A DNA stretch of 64,000 nucleotides from NCBI GenBank assembly GCA_963779485.1, contig CAVZYJ010000023.1, positions 124,001-188,000 of the forward strand, given 5' to 3'. Under the pieces are notes generated by a model that was not told where the DNA came from, made no database searches, and was given only the letters and a program-made list of their open reading frames with translations. Every line of letters starts with the position of its first letter. The stretch's first letter is position 1. This document shows, piece after piece, positions 9,372 through 18,366 of the stretch. Source of the stretch: CAVVJA01 sp963779485 (GTDB taxonomy: Bacteria > Actinomycetota > Actinomycetes > Mycobacteriales > Jatrophihabitantaceae). The position numbers were made by a program, and so were the translations under genes.

Positions 9372-10216
9372 CAGGTCGCGGTCCGGGCGGCGGCGTCGAC
9401 GACATTGCGCAACAACATGGCTCGGGTCATCGGCCCGACCCCGCCCGGGTTGGGACTGACCCATCCCGCCACCTCTGCGACGTCGGGGTGCACGTCGCCC
9501 GCCACTTTGCCGTCGACACGGCTGACGCCGACATCCAGCACCGCGGCGCCCGGCTTGATCATGTCCGGCGTGATCAGGTTCGGCGAGCCGGCCGCCGCCA
9601 CGAGGATGTCGGCCTGGCGCGTGAGCGAGGCGAGGTCGCGCGTGCCGGTATGGCACAACGTGACCGTCGCGTTCTCGGTGCGGCGGCTGAGCAGCAGCCC
9701 CAGTGGCCGCCCCACGGTGATACCCCGCCCGATCACCACGGCGTGCGCGCCGGCGATGGGCACCTCGTAGCGGCGGAGCAGCTCCAGCACGCCGCTGGGT
9801 GTGCACGGCAACGGAGCCGGCTTACCGAGGACCAGCCAGCCCAAGTTCACCGGGTGGAGACCATCGACGTCCTTGTCCGGATTCACCCGCGACAGGAGGG
9901 CAAACTCGTCCAGCCCAGTGGGTTGCTGAACCAGGAACGCGGTGCAGGCCGGGTCGGCATTCAGCTCGTCGATCACCGCTTCGACCTCAGCCTGCGACGC
10001 TGTCGCCGGAAGGTCGCGGCGAATGCTGGCGATCCCGATCTCCGCGCAGTCCTTGTGCTTCGCGCCGACGTACCAGCGGCTGGCCGGGTCGTCGCCGACC
10101 AGGACGGTGCCGAGCCCTGGCAGCACCCCGCGGGCGGCCAGCTCCCGAACCCGCCCCGCCAGTTCCTGCTTGATGGCGGCCAGGGTGGCCGTGCCGGAGA
10201 GCACAGTGGCGGTCAT
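9368..10216 (-). CDS. folD: bifunctional methylenetetrahydrofolate dehydrogenase / methenyltetrahydrofolate cyclohydrolase
   Basis: Interconverts 5,10-methylene-, 5,10-methenyl- and 10-formyl-tetrahydrofolate, supplying the 10-formyl-THF used by PurN and PurH upstream on the same strand. At 282 residues it has the usual FolD length. Motifs seen are YVGAKHKDC (catalytic Lys region, about residues 49-57), QLP-equivalent QQPTGLDEF, and the NADP site VIGRGITVGRP. The C-terminal PGGVGPMTRAMLL is a hallmark of the family. It lies 15 bp after purH, consistent with one purine and one-carbon operon. Confidence 0.96.
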   Translation of the reverse strand: MTATVLSGTATLAAIKQELAGRVRELAARGVLPGLGTVLVGDDPASRWYVGAKHKDCAEIGIASIRRDLPATASQAEVEAVIDELNADPACTAFLVQQPTGLDEFALLSRVNPDKDVDGLHPVNLGWLVLGKPAPLPCTPSGVLELLRRYEVPIAGAHAVVIGRGITVGRPLGLLLSRRTENATVTLCHTGTRDLASLTRQADILVAAAGSPNLITPDMIKPGAAVLDVGVSRVDGKVAGDVHPDVAEVAGWVSPNPGGVGPMTRAMLLRNVVDAAARTATW

Positions 10217-10231
10217 CGAAGGCGGCCCGGC

Positions 10232-11791
10232 TCAGTGCGAGAAGTGGCGGGTGCCGGTGAGATACAACGTCACGCCGGCGGCTTCGGCCACCGCGATGCA
10301 GTCCGGGTCACGAACGGATCCCCCCGGTTGAACCACGGCGCGGACGCCGGCGTCGAGTAGCACCTCGAGCCCGTCGGGAAACGGAAAGTACGCATCCGAG
10401 GACGCGACGGCCCCGCGCGCGCGGTCGCCCGCCCGTGCAACGGCCAGTCGGGCCGCATCCACCCGATTCACCTGACCCATGCCAACACCCACAGTCGCAC
10501 CGTCCCGGGCCAGCAAGATGGCGTTCGACTTCACCGCCCGGACCGCCCGCCAGGCGAAGGCGAGATCGCCGAGCGTTGCGTCATCGGCCGCCGTGCCGGC
10601 CGCCAGGTTCCAGTTACCCGGATTGTCGCCGGGCGCATCGAGCCGGTCGGACGTCTGGATCAGCAGGCCGCCGGAAACGGGCCGCATCTCCGCTGTGGGG
10701 TGACTGGGCGGTGGTTCGGCGACGAGCACCCGCAGGTTCTTCTTGGTGGCGAGCAGGTCGAGCGCATCTTCGTCGTACGCCGGCGCCAGGATCACCTCGG
10801 TGAAGACCTCGGCCACCTGGCGGGCCATGTCGGCGGATACGGCGGTGTTGGCCGCGATGACGCCGCCGTACGCGCTGACCGGATCGCAGGCGAGAGCCTT
10901 GCGGTGGGCGTCGGCGATGTCGGTTCCGACGGCGATGCCGCAGGGGTTGGCGTGCTTGACGATCGCGACGCACGGCTCGGCGAAGTCGAATGCCGCCCGG
11001 CGGGCGGCGTCGGCGTCGACGTAGTTGTTGTAGCTCATCTCCTTGCCGGAGAGCTGCTCGGCCTGCGCGAGACCGGGGGCGCCGCCGTGGGCGACGTAGA
11101 GGGCGGCGCGCTGATGAGGATTCTCCCCGTAGCGCAGGGCCGCCGCCCGCTCCCAGGCCTGCGCCACCCAGCCCGGAAAGCCGCTGCCGGCGTCGTCCGG
11201 GGCCACGACGTTGCCCAGGTAGGAGGCCACGGCGATGTCGTACTCGGCGGTGTGCCGGAACGCCGCGACAGACAGCCGCTGGCGCGCCGCCAGGTCGAAG
11301 CCCCCGTCGCGGACCGCCTGCAGCACGTCGGGGTAGAACCGCGGGTCAACGACAACGGCGATCGAACCGTGGTTCTTCGCGCTCGCCCGGACCATGGCCG
11401 GGCCGCCGACGTCGATCTGCTCGACTATCTCGGCCGGGGTGGCCCCCGACCGGACCGTCTCCACGAACGGATACAGGTTCGATACCAGCAGCTGAAACGG
11501 GGCAATGCCGAGCCGCTCGATCGTCGCTATGTGCTCCGGATCGTTCTGGTCGGCCAGCAGCCCGGCGTGCACATGCGGATGCAGGGTCTTCACCCGCCCG
11601 CCGAGGATCTCGGCGAAGCCCGTCACGTCCTCGACCGACCGGACCGGAATGCCCAGCTCCCGGATCCGCGCCGCGGTGGACCCGGTCGACACGATCTCGA
11701 CGCCGGCCTCGGACAGGCCGCGCGCCAGCTCGTCCAGCCCGGACTTGTCGTAGACGCTGATCAGCGCCCGCCGGATGGCGATCTTGCTCAT
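10232..11791 (-). CDS. purH: bifunctional AICAR transformylase / IMP cyclohydrolase
   Basis: Carries out the last two steps of de novo purine synthesis: formylation of AICAR with 10-formyl-THF, then ring closure to IMP. The 519-residue protein has the N-terminal MGS-like cyclohydrolase domain (about 1-190, with STGSTAARIRELGI near residues 36-49 and KTLHPHVHAGLL) and the C-terminal transformylase domain with VKHANPCGIA and KSNAILLARDG. GAGG stands 7 bp before the ATG. It lies between purN and folD, as expected for a purine operon. Confidence 0.97.
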   Translation of the reverse strand: MSKIAIRRALISVYDKSGLDELARGLSEAGVEIVSTGSTAARIRELGIPVRSVEDVTGFAEILGGRVKTLHPHVHAGLLADQNDPEHIATIERLGIAPFQLLVSNLYPFVETVRSGATPAEIVEQIDVGGPAMVRASAKNHGSIAVVVDPRFYPDVLQAVRDGGFDLAARQRLSVAAFRHTAEYDIAVASYLGNVVAPDDAGSGFPGWVAQAWERAAALRYGENPHQRAALYVAHGGAPGLAQAEQLSGKEMSYNNYVDADAARRAAFDFAEPCVAIVKHANPCGIAVGTDIADAHRKALACDPVSAYGGVIAANTAVSADMARQVAEVFTEVILAPAYDEDALDLLATKKNLRVLVAEPPPSHPTAEMRPVSGGLLIQTSDRLDAPGDNPGNWNLAAGTAADDATLGDLAFAWRAVRAVKSNAILLARDGATVGVGMGQVNRVDAARLAVARAGDRARGAVASSDAYFPFPDGLEVLLDAGVRAVVQPGGSVRDPDCIAVAEAAGVTLYLTGTRHFSH

Positions 11792-11806
11792 CTCACAACC
11801 TCTTCG

Positions 11807-11836
11807 CGCAGGCGCATATGCACCTACGCGCCTGCG
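11807..11836. other. short inverted repeat between purN and purH
   Basis: CGCAGGCGC (11807-11815) and GCGCCTGCG (11828-11836) form a 9-bp perfect stem with a 12-nt loop in the 57-bp purN-purH gap. In the transcript it would lie just downstream of the purH coding start region on the 5' side, between the purN stop and the purH ribosome site. It lacks a U-tract; a role in RNA stability or partial termination is only a guess. Confidence 0.45.
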
Positions 11837-11848
11837 ATGCTCGCTCGC

Positions 11849-12427
11849 TCATTCCGCGGAAATCTCCTTGCACAGTCGGCGAATCGTGTCGACGTAGAGC
11901 GGTTTCTCCGCGGCCTGAATACGCGCGAACAGGCTGTGCTCGTCATCATCGTCACATACCGGCACCGCCACCTGAGCCAGAATCGGCCCGGAATCGACCT
12001 CCTCGTTGACCCAATGCACCGTCGCCCCGGACAGTTTCACCCCGTGGGCCAGCGCAGCCCGGACCGCGCGCACACCGACGCCGGGGAATGACGGCAACAG
12101 CGAGGGATGGGTGTTGACGATACGGAAGGCGCCGACCAGCTGCGGATCGAAGATGCGCAGGAAGCCGGCTAGCACGACCAGGTCGGGGCTGTGCGCGGCC
12201 AGCGCGGCCTGGAAGGCACGGTTCCAGTCGGCCCGATCCGGATAGCCGTCGAACGGCACGACGAACGTCGCTATCTCCGCGGCGGCCGCCCGCTCCAGGG
12301 CGGTGATACCAGGCCGGTCGGCTCCCACGGCGACGATCTCCCCGCCGAGGTCGGACGCGTCGATGAGCGCCTGCAGCGTGGTGCCGGTGCCCGACGCCAA
12401 CACGACGAGGCGAACGGGCTGCGACAC
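11849..12427 (-). CDS. purN: phosphoribosylglycinamide formyltransferase
   Basis: Transfers a formyl group from 10-formyl-THF to GAR, the third step of purine synthesis. The 192-residue protein shows the GAR-binding loop ASGTGTTLQAL near the N-terminus and the catalytic stretch VNTHPSLLPSFPG with the active-site Asn and His. Further on is HWVNEEVDSGPIL with the essential Asp. Two GTG codons compete as start (12433 and 12427). The second is preferred because the upstream AAGG is 9 bp away rather than 3. It sits between perM and purH, exactly as in mycobacteria. Confidence 0.95.
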   Translation of the reverse strand: MSQPVRLVVLASGTGTTLQALIDASDLGGEIVAVGADRPGITALERAAAAEIATFVVPFDGYPDRADWNRAFQAALAAHSPDLVVLAGFLRIFDPQLVGAFRIVNTHPSLLPSFPGVGVRAVRAALAHGVKLSGATVHWVNEEVDSGPILAQVAVPVCDDDDEHSLFARIQAAEKPLYVDTIRRLCKEISAE

Positions 12428-12467
12428 GTTCACGCACCTTACCGAGTGGACTAGGTCCTCGCGGGAC

Positions 12468-13847
12468 CTAGCCGGCCAGCGCCGCCTCGTCCTGGTCCTC
12501 GTCCTCGTCGCGTTCGTCGTCGTCCTCGGCAACGGCTCGCTGCCGGACCGCACTGGCCAGGACGACGACCCGAACCGACAGCCAGCCCCACAGGGCCGAA
12601 CCACCGATCAGCACCAGCGCCGTGACCGCGATCTCGCCCGCGACGGCAACGCCGAGCTGCCACGGCGATGGCCCGACCGCGCGCAGCCGACTCGGTCCGA
12701 TGGCGCCACCGGAGAGCCAGCCGAGCGCCGCCATCGCCGCGCCCGCGCTCGCCGCGGCCACCGCGACGCGGCACAGCAGCGAGCCGGCATCGACCGCGCC
12801 GGAACCGCGGACCAGACGAGCGGTCACCCAGCCCGCCGCCAGCAGGGTGAGGCCGAGCAGGACGAGCGCGAAAATCGAGGATCCGCGACCGCTCGGGATC
12901 GCGCCGAGGATCGGGAACGCGGGCAGCACCCCGTGGCTCGCGGAGAACGCCGTCACCGTGGTGCCCGTGCCGACCGCGAAGCCGGGTCCGGCGAGGTAGC
13001 CGGCTGCGGCGATCGCCGCATTCGGAGCGCACAGCCCACCCAGCAGGAGGAGCGGGATGCCGGATAGGCCTCCTCCCACCATTCGGGAGAGCTGGCTGAC
13101 CTGACCGGCATGCGCGACCAGCGAACCGGCGACCAGCAGTGCGCCGGCGCCGAGGTAGACACACAGCGCGCCGGTCGCTGCGCGCAGGCCGGGCCACACG
13201 TACTCCGGCGCGGACAGGGTGGACCAGCCCCGCCGATTCGCCGTCCAGCCCAACGACACCGCGGTGACCAGGCCGCAGAGCACGACTGCCCCGACCGCCA
13301 CCGGGATCGGCGCGGCCGAGGTGGTGCCCAGCGGCGCCATGACCGCGAGCGCGGCACAGGTTGCGGCGTAGCTGGCGGCCTGGACGGCGCCGGCCGCCGC
13401 CAGTTCTCGCCGGGACGTGATTCCGAGCCGCTCGAGGACGTCGGCGAGCAGGCTGGTCGCCCGCCACACCACGACCGCGACGACAGCCGTCATCCCGAGG
13501 GGGACGAACACGACCCGGGTGCCGTCGAGATCGACACCGCCGTGCTGCGCGGCGAGAAACGCCAGGGTGCCCGCTCGCACGGCGGACATCGGTGGCCCCG
13601 CCGCCCCCGCATTGGGCAGCCAGCAGGCGACCGCTACCGCGATGCCTACGGCCGCGCCGACGATGGCCGCCCCGGCTCCGGTCCAGGCCGCGGTCCGTCG
13701 GGGCGACTGGCGGACGGATTCCGGGATGCCGCGGAACGGGTCGAGATCTGCGGCCGACGAGCGCGCGCGCCGCGGCGACGGCCGCCGAGCCTTCCCGTCG
13801 TGGGACGGGCGGCCGGAGCGGCGCGGATCGTCGCGGCGCACAGTCAC
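12468..13847 (-). CDS. perM: PerM-like integral membrane protein (DUF6350)
   Basis: A 459-residue polytopic protein with about ten hydrophobic segments between residues 50 and 425, an N-terminal basic cytoplasmic tail and an acidic C-terminal tail (EDDDERDEDEDQDEAALAG). The family is DUF6350. The immediate perM-purN-purH order is the same as at the Mycobacterium tuberculosis perM locus, where the protein supports cell division and persistence by stabilising divisome components. The symbol is assigned from family and synteny, so the function is inferred. Confidence 0.82.
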   Translation of the reverse strand: MTVRRDDPRRSGRPSHDGKARRPSPRRARSSAADLDPFRGIPESVRQSPRRTAAWTGAGAAIVGAAVGIAVAVACWLPNAGAAGPPMSAVRAGTLAFLAAQHGGVDLDGTRVVFVPLGMTAVVAVVVWRATSLLADVLERLGITSRRELAAAGAVQAASYAATCAALAVMAPLGTTSAAPIPVAVGAVVLCGLVTAVSLGWTANRRGWSTLSAPEYVWPGLRAATGALCVYLGAGALLVAGSLVAHAGQVSQLSRMVGGGLSGIPLLLLGGLCAPNAAIAAAGYLAGPGFAVGTGTTVTAFSASHGVLPAFPILGAIPSGRGSSIFALVLLGLTLLAAGWVTARLVRGSGAVDAGSLLCRVAVAAASAGAAMAALGWLSGGAIGPSRLRAVGPSPWQLGVAVAGEIAVTALVLIGGSALWGWLSVRVVVLASAVRQRAVAEDDDERDEDEDQDEAALAG

Positions 13848-13928
13848 GCGCTCAGGCTTGCAAACCCGCCCGGCTGTCGCGGTCAGGCACGCCGGTCAAC
13901 GATCAGACGCGCCCACTCGCTCGCTGAT

Positions 13929-14792
13929 CTACCGCCCGCGAGCGGTCGGCCCTTTTGTCCCGTCGACCTCGTCGGGCTCGCGGAGGCTGTGCTGGCCGAA
14001 CGACGTGGGCGCGGTGGGCGCAGTCGGGGCCGGTGGCTGGGCGGCCGTCGCGGCCGGATACGGCGGGCCCGCGCCCGGCTGCCCATGCCGCTGCGTATAG
14101 CCGGAGGCGGAGGGCGGGTAGGTCGACGCGGTTCCGGCCGGCGGGTAGGCGTAGGGGGTGGTCGTCCCCTGCGGAGACGCCGGGACCTGGCCGTAACCGG
14201 GCGGCGCGCTGTATCCGGCCTGGGCGTAGCCCGACTGATCGCCGTACGTCGGCGCCGAGTAGGCCGACGAGCCGGCGCCGTAGCCGACCTCGGACGCCGT
14301 CCGATAGCTGTGGGGCGTGCTGGCCCAGTGGGCCGGTCGGTTCGTGACCCGCAGCCGGCCGATCTCGTACAGCCACCCGAGCACGAACGCAGCGGTCTGG
14401 AGCAGGCTGGTCACGAGGGCGAGGATCAAGCCGACGTTGAGGGCGACGTTGTCGCCGCGGTCGACGATGAGCCCGAAGGCGACTAGCAGGGCCGCCGCGG
14501 CGGCCGCCAACGGCACGAGTGACGACGCCGATTTCTGGTCGACCGCGCGCGCCGCGGCGACGCCCGACGCGAGAAGCGACATCCCGATGACGACCGGCGC
14601 CGGGCTGCCGAAGCCGAAGCCGTGAACCGTCGTCGCGGACAGCCCGTACCAGGGCAGGAAGCCCCAGACGAACATGAGCACGCCCAGCCCGGCTCCCACC
14701 CGCTCCAGCAGCACTGAGGTGGGCGTCTCAGCCGCCCGCGCGCCGCCTCGTGCTCGGGTGCTGGATTGGGCAGGCGGCGGGTAGCCCGACAT
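13929..14792 (-). CDS. DUF5336-like four-helix membrane protein with Gly/Tyr/Pro-rich tail
   Basis: A 287-residue protein. Four hydrophobic segments lie in the first half (about residues 28-48, 58-78, 85-105 and 115-135). The C-terminal half is low-complexity, rich in Gly, Tyr, Ser, Pro and Ala (repeats such as AGYSAPPGYGQ). Length, layout and position beside perM match mycobacterial Rv0954-type DUF5336 antigens. The start is set to the ATG at 14792 because GGAGG lies 5 bp upstream; the GTG just before it would be too close. Function unknown. Confidence 0.78.
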   Translation of the reverse strand: MSGYPPPAQSSTRARGGARAAETPTSVLLERVGAGLGVLMFVWGFLPWYGLSATTVHGFGFGSPAPVVIGMSLLASGVAAARAVDQKSASSLVPLAAAAAALLVAFGLIVDRGDNVALNVGLILALVTSLLQTAAFVLGWLYEIGRLRVTNRPAHWASTPHSYRTASEVGYGAGSSAYSAPTYGDQSGYAQAGYSAPPGYGQVPASPQGTTTPYAYPPAGTASTYPPSASGYTQRHGQPGAGPPYPAATAAQPPAPTAPTAPTSFGQHSLREPDEVDGTKGPTARGR

Positions 14793-14924
14793 CACGCCCT
14801 CCTTCGTTGTCGCTTGCTGCGGGGCCAGTGCACCGTGGACGGAGACACTGGGCAGACCGCGACACCGTATCGGATCGGCCGATGGCGAGCGGGCGCGCTG
14901 CCCGCCCGAAGCCCGGGCCGAGGA

Positions 14925-15992
14925 TCAGCCGGGCGGCGGGTTCGGCGTGGCGCGGCGTGGCGGGCTCGACGGCGGAGCGGGCGGCGAGCTGGGGTACGGC
15001 GAGCCCGGCGGCGGCCCGGTGGGCGGTCCCCCGGCGGACGGTGTCCCTCCTGGACCGGCGGTTGACGACCCGAATCGCGGACCGCCACTGGATCGGCCCG
15101 GACTGTGCCCCGCGTCTCGCATCCGAATGATCGAGAGTACGAGGCCCACGAGGATGACTATCAGGCTGAGCCAGTAGCCGACGCCGCGGCCGGTGGAGAT
15201 GCCGCTGCCGGACGGGACGCTGTGCGGGAATATCAGCAGCGCCAACAGCACCGATACCGTGGCGACGGCGAAACCGGCCACGGTCACTAGGCGGTGCGGG
15301 AACGGCAGGTTCGCGTGCGGGACGAGCAGGGCAATAGCGAGGATGGCCGCCGCGAGGAAGGCCACGATTGCGGCGAACCAACCGAAGAAACCGTGCCAGG
15401 CGCTCTCGCTGTCGCTGATCGAGACGCCGCCGACCCGCACGCTCGCCGTGTAGTAGCTGAAGAACGAGAAGATGAGTGCGAGCAGGCCGGCACCCATGAT
15501 CCCCCAGTCGAACGGGTTGATGGCCTTGAAGTCGATGCCCGGGCCGGGGGAAGGGTAACGTGCGCCCGCACCGCCCCACCGGGGATCGGCTGGCTGCCCC
15601 GGTACGCCATAGCCGGCTGGCGGCGGTCCCCCATAGCCGGTCGGCTGCCCGTAACCAGGGGGACCATAAGGCGGCGGCTGACCGTACGCCGGCGGTTGCC
15701 CGTAACCCGCGGGCGGCGGAGCTCCGTAGCCGGGCGGCGGCCCGGCGGGCGGTGGCGTGCCGTAACCGGACGGCGGACCGTACGGGCGAGGGGCGCCGTA
15801 GCCCGGCGGCGGACCCGACTGGGGCGGACCCGACTGGGGCGGGGGTCCGTAACCCGGCGGCGGACCGTACTGGCCCGGACTCGGCGGCCCGGGCTGCGGA
15901 GCGCCCGGCGGAGGTCCACCCGGCGTCGGGCCCGACGGCGGCGGTGGTGACGTCGCTCTGCGCGGATCGTCCTGGGGCGGCTCGTCTGTCAT
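14925..15992 (-). CDS. Pro/Gly/Tyr-rich N-tail four-helix membrane protein
   Basis: A 355-residue protein whose first ~145 residues are almost wholly Pro, Gly, Tyr and Gln (repeats of PPPGYG, PPPAGYG). They are followed by four membrane helices at about residues 158-180, 196-222, 230-252 and 268-290, and a second Pro/Ser-rich tail. It resembles its downstream neighbour with the order of disordered and membrane parts reversed. It lies between sucD and the DUF5336-like gene. No catalytic motif is visible; a scaffold or membrane-tethered disordered protein is a guess. Confidence 0.72.
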   Translation of the reverse strand: MTDEPPQDDPRRATSPPPPSGPTPGGPPPGAPQPGPPSPGQYGPPPGYGPPPQSGPPQSGPPPGYGAPRPYGPPSGYGTPPPAGPPPGYGAPPPAGYGQPPAYGQPPPYGPPGYGQPTGYGGPPPAGYGVPGQPADPRWGGAGARYPSPGPGIDFKAINPFDWGIMGAGLLALIFSFFSYYTASVRVGGVSISDSESAWHGFFGWFAAIVAFLAAAILAIALLVPHANLPFPHRLVTVAGFAVATVSVLLALLIFPHSVPSGSGISTGRGVGYWLSLIVILVGLVLSIIRMRDAGHSPGRSSGGPRFGSSTAGPGGTPSAGGPPTGPPPGSPYPSSPPAPPSSPPRRATPNPPPG

Positions 15993-16111
15993 CCGGGGGC
16001 TCCTCCGTCGTCCTCGACGAGTGGGCTATTGCCGCCAAACTAGCGGTCCGTGACCTCGAGCAACATCATCTGAGGGAGGTTTCGCCGGATCAGCTGGCCT
16101 GGTTTCGCCCA

Positions 16112-16174
16112 CCAAGATCGTGATCTTGGACTTGCTGCTACCAGGTGACCGTATCTCCTAGATCATCAGGAGAT
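16112..16174. terminator. hairpin pair downstream of sucD, incl. dispersed repeat copy B
   Basis: Two palindromes lie in the 223-bp gap after sucD. The first is CCAAGATC-GT-GATCTTGG (16112-16129), a compact palindrome whose right side, read in reverse, continues as the AAGTCCAAGATCACGA string of copies A and C. The second has arms ATCTCCT (16153-16159) and AGGAGAT (16168-16174) with an 8-nt loop. They are the best candidates for ending the sucCD transcript, though neither has a U-tract. Confidence 0.55.
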
Positions 16175-16191
16175 GGCGAGCCGGCCCGAAA

Positions 16192-16229
16192 CCTGGTTAG
16201 CCGGCCAGAACCTGATTAGCCGGCCAGGA
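16192..16229. repeat. 19-bp tandem duplication at the 3' end of sucD
   Basis: CCTGGTTAGCCGGCCAGAA (16192-16210) is followed directly by CCTGATTAGCCGGCCAGGA (16211-16229), two mismatches apart. The second copy contains the last sucD codons and its stop; the first repeats them in the 3' untranslated region. A decayed third partial copy (GAGCCGGCCCGAAA) lies just beyond. Confidence 0.75.
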
Positions 16230-17094
16230 TCTGGTGCATTAACCGGGCGGTCTCGCTCGGCGTCTTGCCGACCTGCACCCCGGCCGCTTCGAGCGCCTCC
16301 TTCTTCGCCTGCGCGGTACCGGACGATCCGGACACGATCGCACCGGCATGTCCCATTGTCTTGCCCTCGGGGGCGGTGAAGCCGGCGACGTAGCCCACGA
16401 CCGGCTTCGTCACGCTCTGCTGGATGAACGCGGCTGCGCGCTCCTCGGCGTCGCCGCCGATCTCGCCGATCATCACCACCGCCTCGGTCTCGGGGTCGGC
16501 CTGGAACGCGGCGAGGGCGTCGATGTGGGTCGTGCCGATCACTGGGTCGCCGCCGATGCCGATCGCGGTGGAGAAGCCGATATCGCGCAGCTCGTACATC
16601 ATCTGGTAGGTGAGCGTGCCGGACTTCGATACGAGCCCGATCGGGCCGGGGCCGGTGATGTCCGCGGGAACGATGCCGGCGTTGGACTTGCCGGGGCTGA
16701 TCAGACCGGGGCAGTTCGGGCCCACGATCCGCGTCGACCGGTCGCGGCCATAGGCCCAGAAGTAGGCCGAGTCCTGCACCGGGATGCCCTCAGTGATCAC
16801 CACGGCCAGCGGGATCGCCGCGTCGATCGCCTCCAGCACCGCGTCCTTCGCGAACGGTGGCGGCACGAACAACACGGTGACATCGGCACCGGTCTCGCTC
16901 ATCGCCTCGGCGACCGTGCCGAAGACGGGCAGCACGGTCCCGTCGAAGTCGACCTTCGTCCCGGCCTTGCGCGCGTTCACGCCGCCGACGACCGAGGCGC
17001 CGGAGGCGAGCATCCGCCGGGTGTGCTTCGTCCCCTCGGAACCGGTCATGCCTTGCACGATGATCCGCGAGGTCTCGTCCAGGAAGATCGCCAT
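16216..17094 (-). CDS. sucD: succinate--CoA ligase, alpha subunit
   Basis: Alpha subunit of succinyl-CoA synthetase, which converts succinyl-CoA to succinate with nucleotide triphosphate formation in the TCA cycle. The 292-residue chain has the CoA-binding Rossmann fold at the N-terminus (QGMTGSEGTKHTRRML) and the phosphohistidine loop MGHAGAIVSG in the C-terminal half. The ATG follows the sucC stop with no gap. The C-terminal codons lie within a 19-bp tandem duplication. Confidence 0.97.
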   Translation of the reverse strand: MAIFLDETSRIIVQGMTGSEGTKHTRRMLASGASVVGGVNARKAGTKVDFDGTVLPVFGTVAEAMSETGADVTVLFVPPPFAKDAVLEAIDAAIPLAVVITEGIPVQDSAYFWAYGRDRSTRIVGPNCPGLISPGKSNAGIVPADITGPGPIGLVSKSGTLTYQMMYELRDIGFSTAIGIGGDPVIGTTHIDALAAFQADPETEAVVMIGEIGGDAEERAAAFIQQSVTKPVVGYVAGFTAPEGKTMGHAGAIVSGSSGTAQAKKEALEAAGVQVGKTPSETARLMHQILAG

Positions 17095-18279
17095 CTAGCT
17101 CACCGCCCCAGCGAGTTCGGCGGCCTTGTCGGCCGCGTCGTCCATCGTGTCCACCAGCGTGACCAGCGGATGGGCGGCATCGTCGAGGATGCGCCGCCCC
17201 TCGACGACATTGTTCCCGTCCAGCCGAACCACGAGCGGTTTCGTGGCGCTCGGGCCCAGCATGCCCAATGCGGTCACGATGCCGCTCGCGACGGCGTCGC
17301 AGGCGGTAATGCCGCCGAAGACGTTGACGAACACGCTGCGCACGGACGGGTCGGAGAGGACGATGCCGAGCCCGTTCGCCATCACTTCGGCCGATGCGCC
17401 GCCGCCGATATCGAGGAAGTTCGCCGGCTTCACGCTGCGTCCACCCCCTAGGGAATACCGCTCGCCGGCGTAGGCCACGACGTCCAGGGTCGACATGACC
17501 AGACCGGCGCCGTTGCCGATGATGCCGACCTCGCCGTCGAGCTTGACGTAGTTGAGGTTCTTCTCCTTGGCCCGCCGTTCGAGCGGATCGGCGGCGTCGT
17601 TGTCCACGAAGTCGGCGTTGATGGCGTGCCGGTAGTCGGCGTTGTCGTCCAGCGTCACCTTGCCGTCGAGCGCTTTGATGCTGCCGTCGGCGAGCTTCGC
17701 CAGCGGGTTGACCTCGACCAGGGTGGCGTCCGATCCCACGAACGCCGACCACAGCCGGACGACGATGTCGGCGACCTGGTCGGCCACCTCGGCCGGGAAG
17801 TGCGCGGCCGCGACGATCTCCTCCGCCTTCGCCGCGTCGACGCCGGAAAGCGCGTCCACGGGCACCTGGGCCAGCGCCTCGGGCCGCTCGACCGCGAGCT
17901 GCTCGATCTCCATTCCGCCCTCGTAGGACGCCATCGCCAGATAGCTGCGATTCGCCCGGTCGAGCAGGAAGGAGACGTAGTACTCCTCCTCGATCTGCGC
18001 CGCGGGATCGACCAGCACGCGGTGCACCGTGTGCTCCTTGATGTCCATGCCCAGGATCTGGCCGGCCAGCTGTCCGGCCTCCTCCGGAGTGCGGGCCACC
18101 TTGACCCCGCCGGCCTTGCCCCGGCCCCCGGTCTTGACCTGAGCCTTCACGACCGTCACGCCGCCCAGCTCGCGGGCCACCCGCTCCGCGTCCTCGGGCG
18201 TGCTCGCCACGTGGCCGAGCCCGACCGGAACGTCGTACTGCCGGAAGAGCTCCTTCGCCTGGAACTCGAACAGGTCCAC
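17095..18279 (-). CDS. sucC: succinate--CoA ligase, beta subunit
   Basis: Beta subunit of succinyl-CoA synthetase. The 394-residue protein opens with MDLFEFQAKELF, typical of SucC. An ATP-grasp domain follows (VKAQVKTGGRGKAGGVK at about residues 45-61, with EVNPLAKL further on), then the C-terminal ligase domain carrying GGITACDAVASGI. It is the first gene of the sucCD pair. An 86-bp gap separates it from the B12-domain gene stop on the same strand. Confidence 0.97.
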   Translation of the reverse strand: MDLFEFQAKELFRQYDVPVGLGHVASTPEDAERVARELGGVTVVKAQVKTGGRGKAGGVKVARTPEEAGQLAGQILGMDIKEHTVHRVLVDPAAQIEEEYYVSFLLDRANRSYLAMASYEGGMEIEQLAVERPEALAQVPVDALSGVDAAKAEEIVAAAHFPAEVADQVADIVVRLWSAFVGSDATLVEVNPLAKLADGSIKALDGKVTLDDNADYRHAINADFVDNDAADPLERRAKEKNLNYVKLDGEVGIIGNGAGLVMSTLDVVAYAGERYSLGGGRSVKPANFLDIGGGASAEVMANGLGIVLSDPSVRSVFVNVFGGITACDAVASGIVTALGMLGPSATKPLVVRLDGNNVVEGRRILDDAAHPLVTLVDTMDDAADKAAELAGAVS

Positions 18280-18366
18280 GTGCTGCCGCCGTTCTGCTGG
18301 GTTCGTCTTGTCGCCCGGGCAGCCTATGCCTAGCCGGCCGTCAGGGCGCTGACGCTGAGACCGGAC

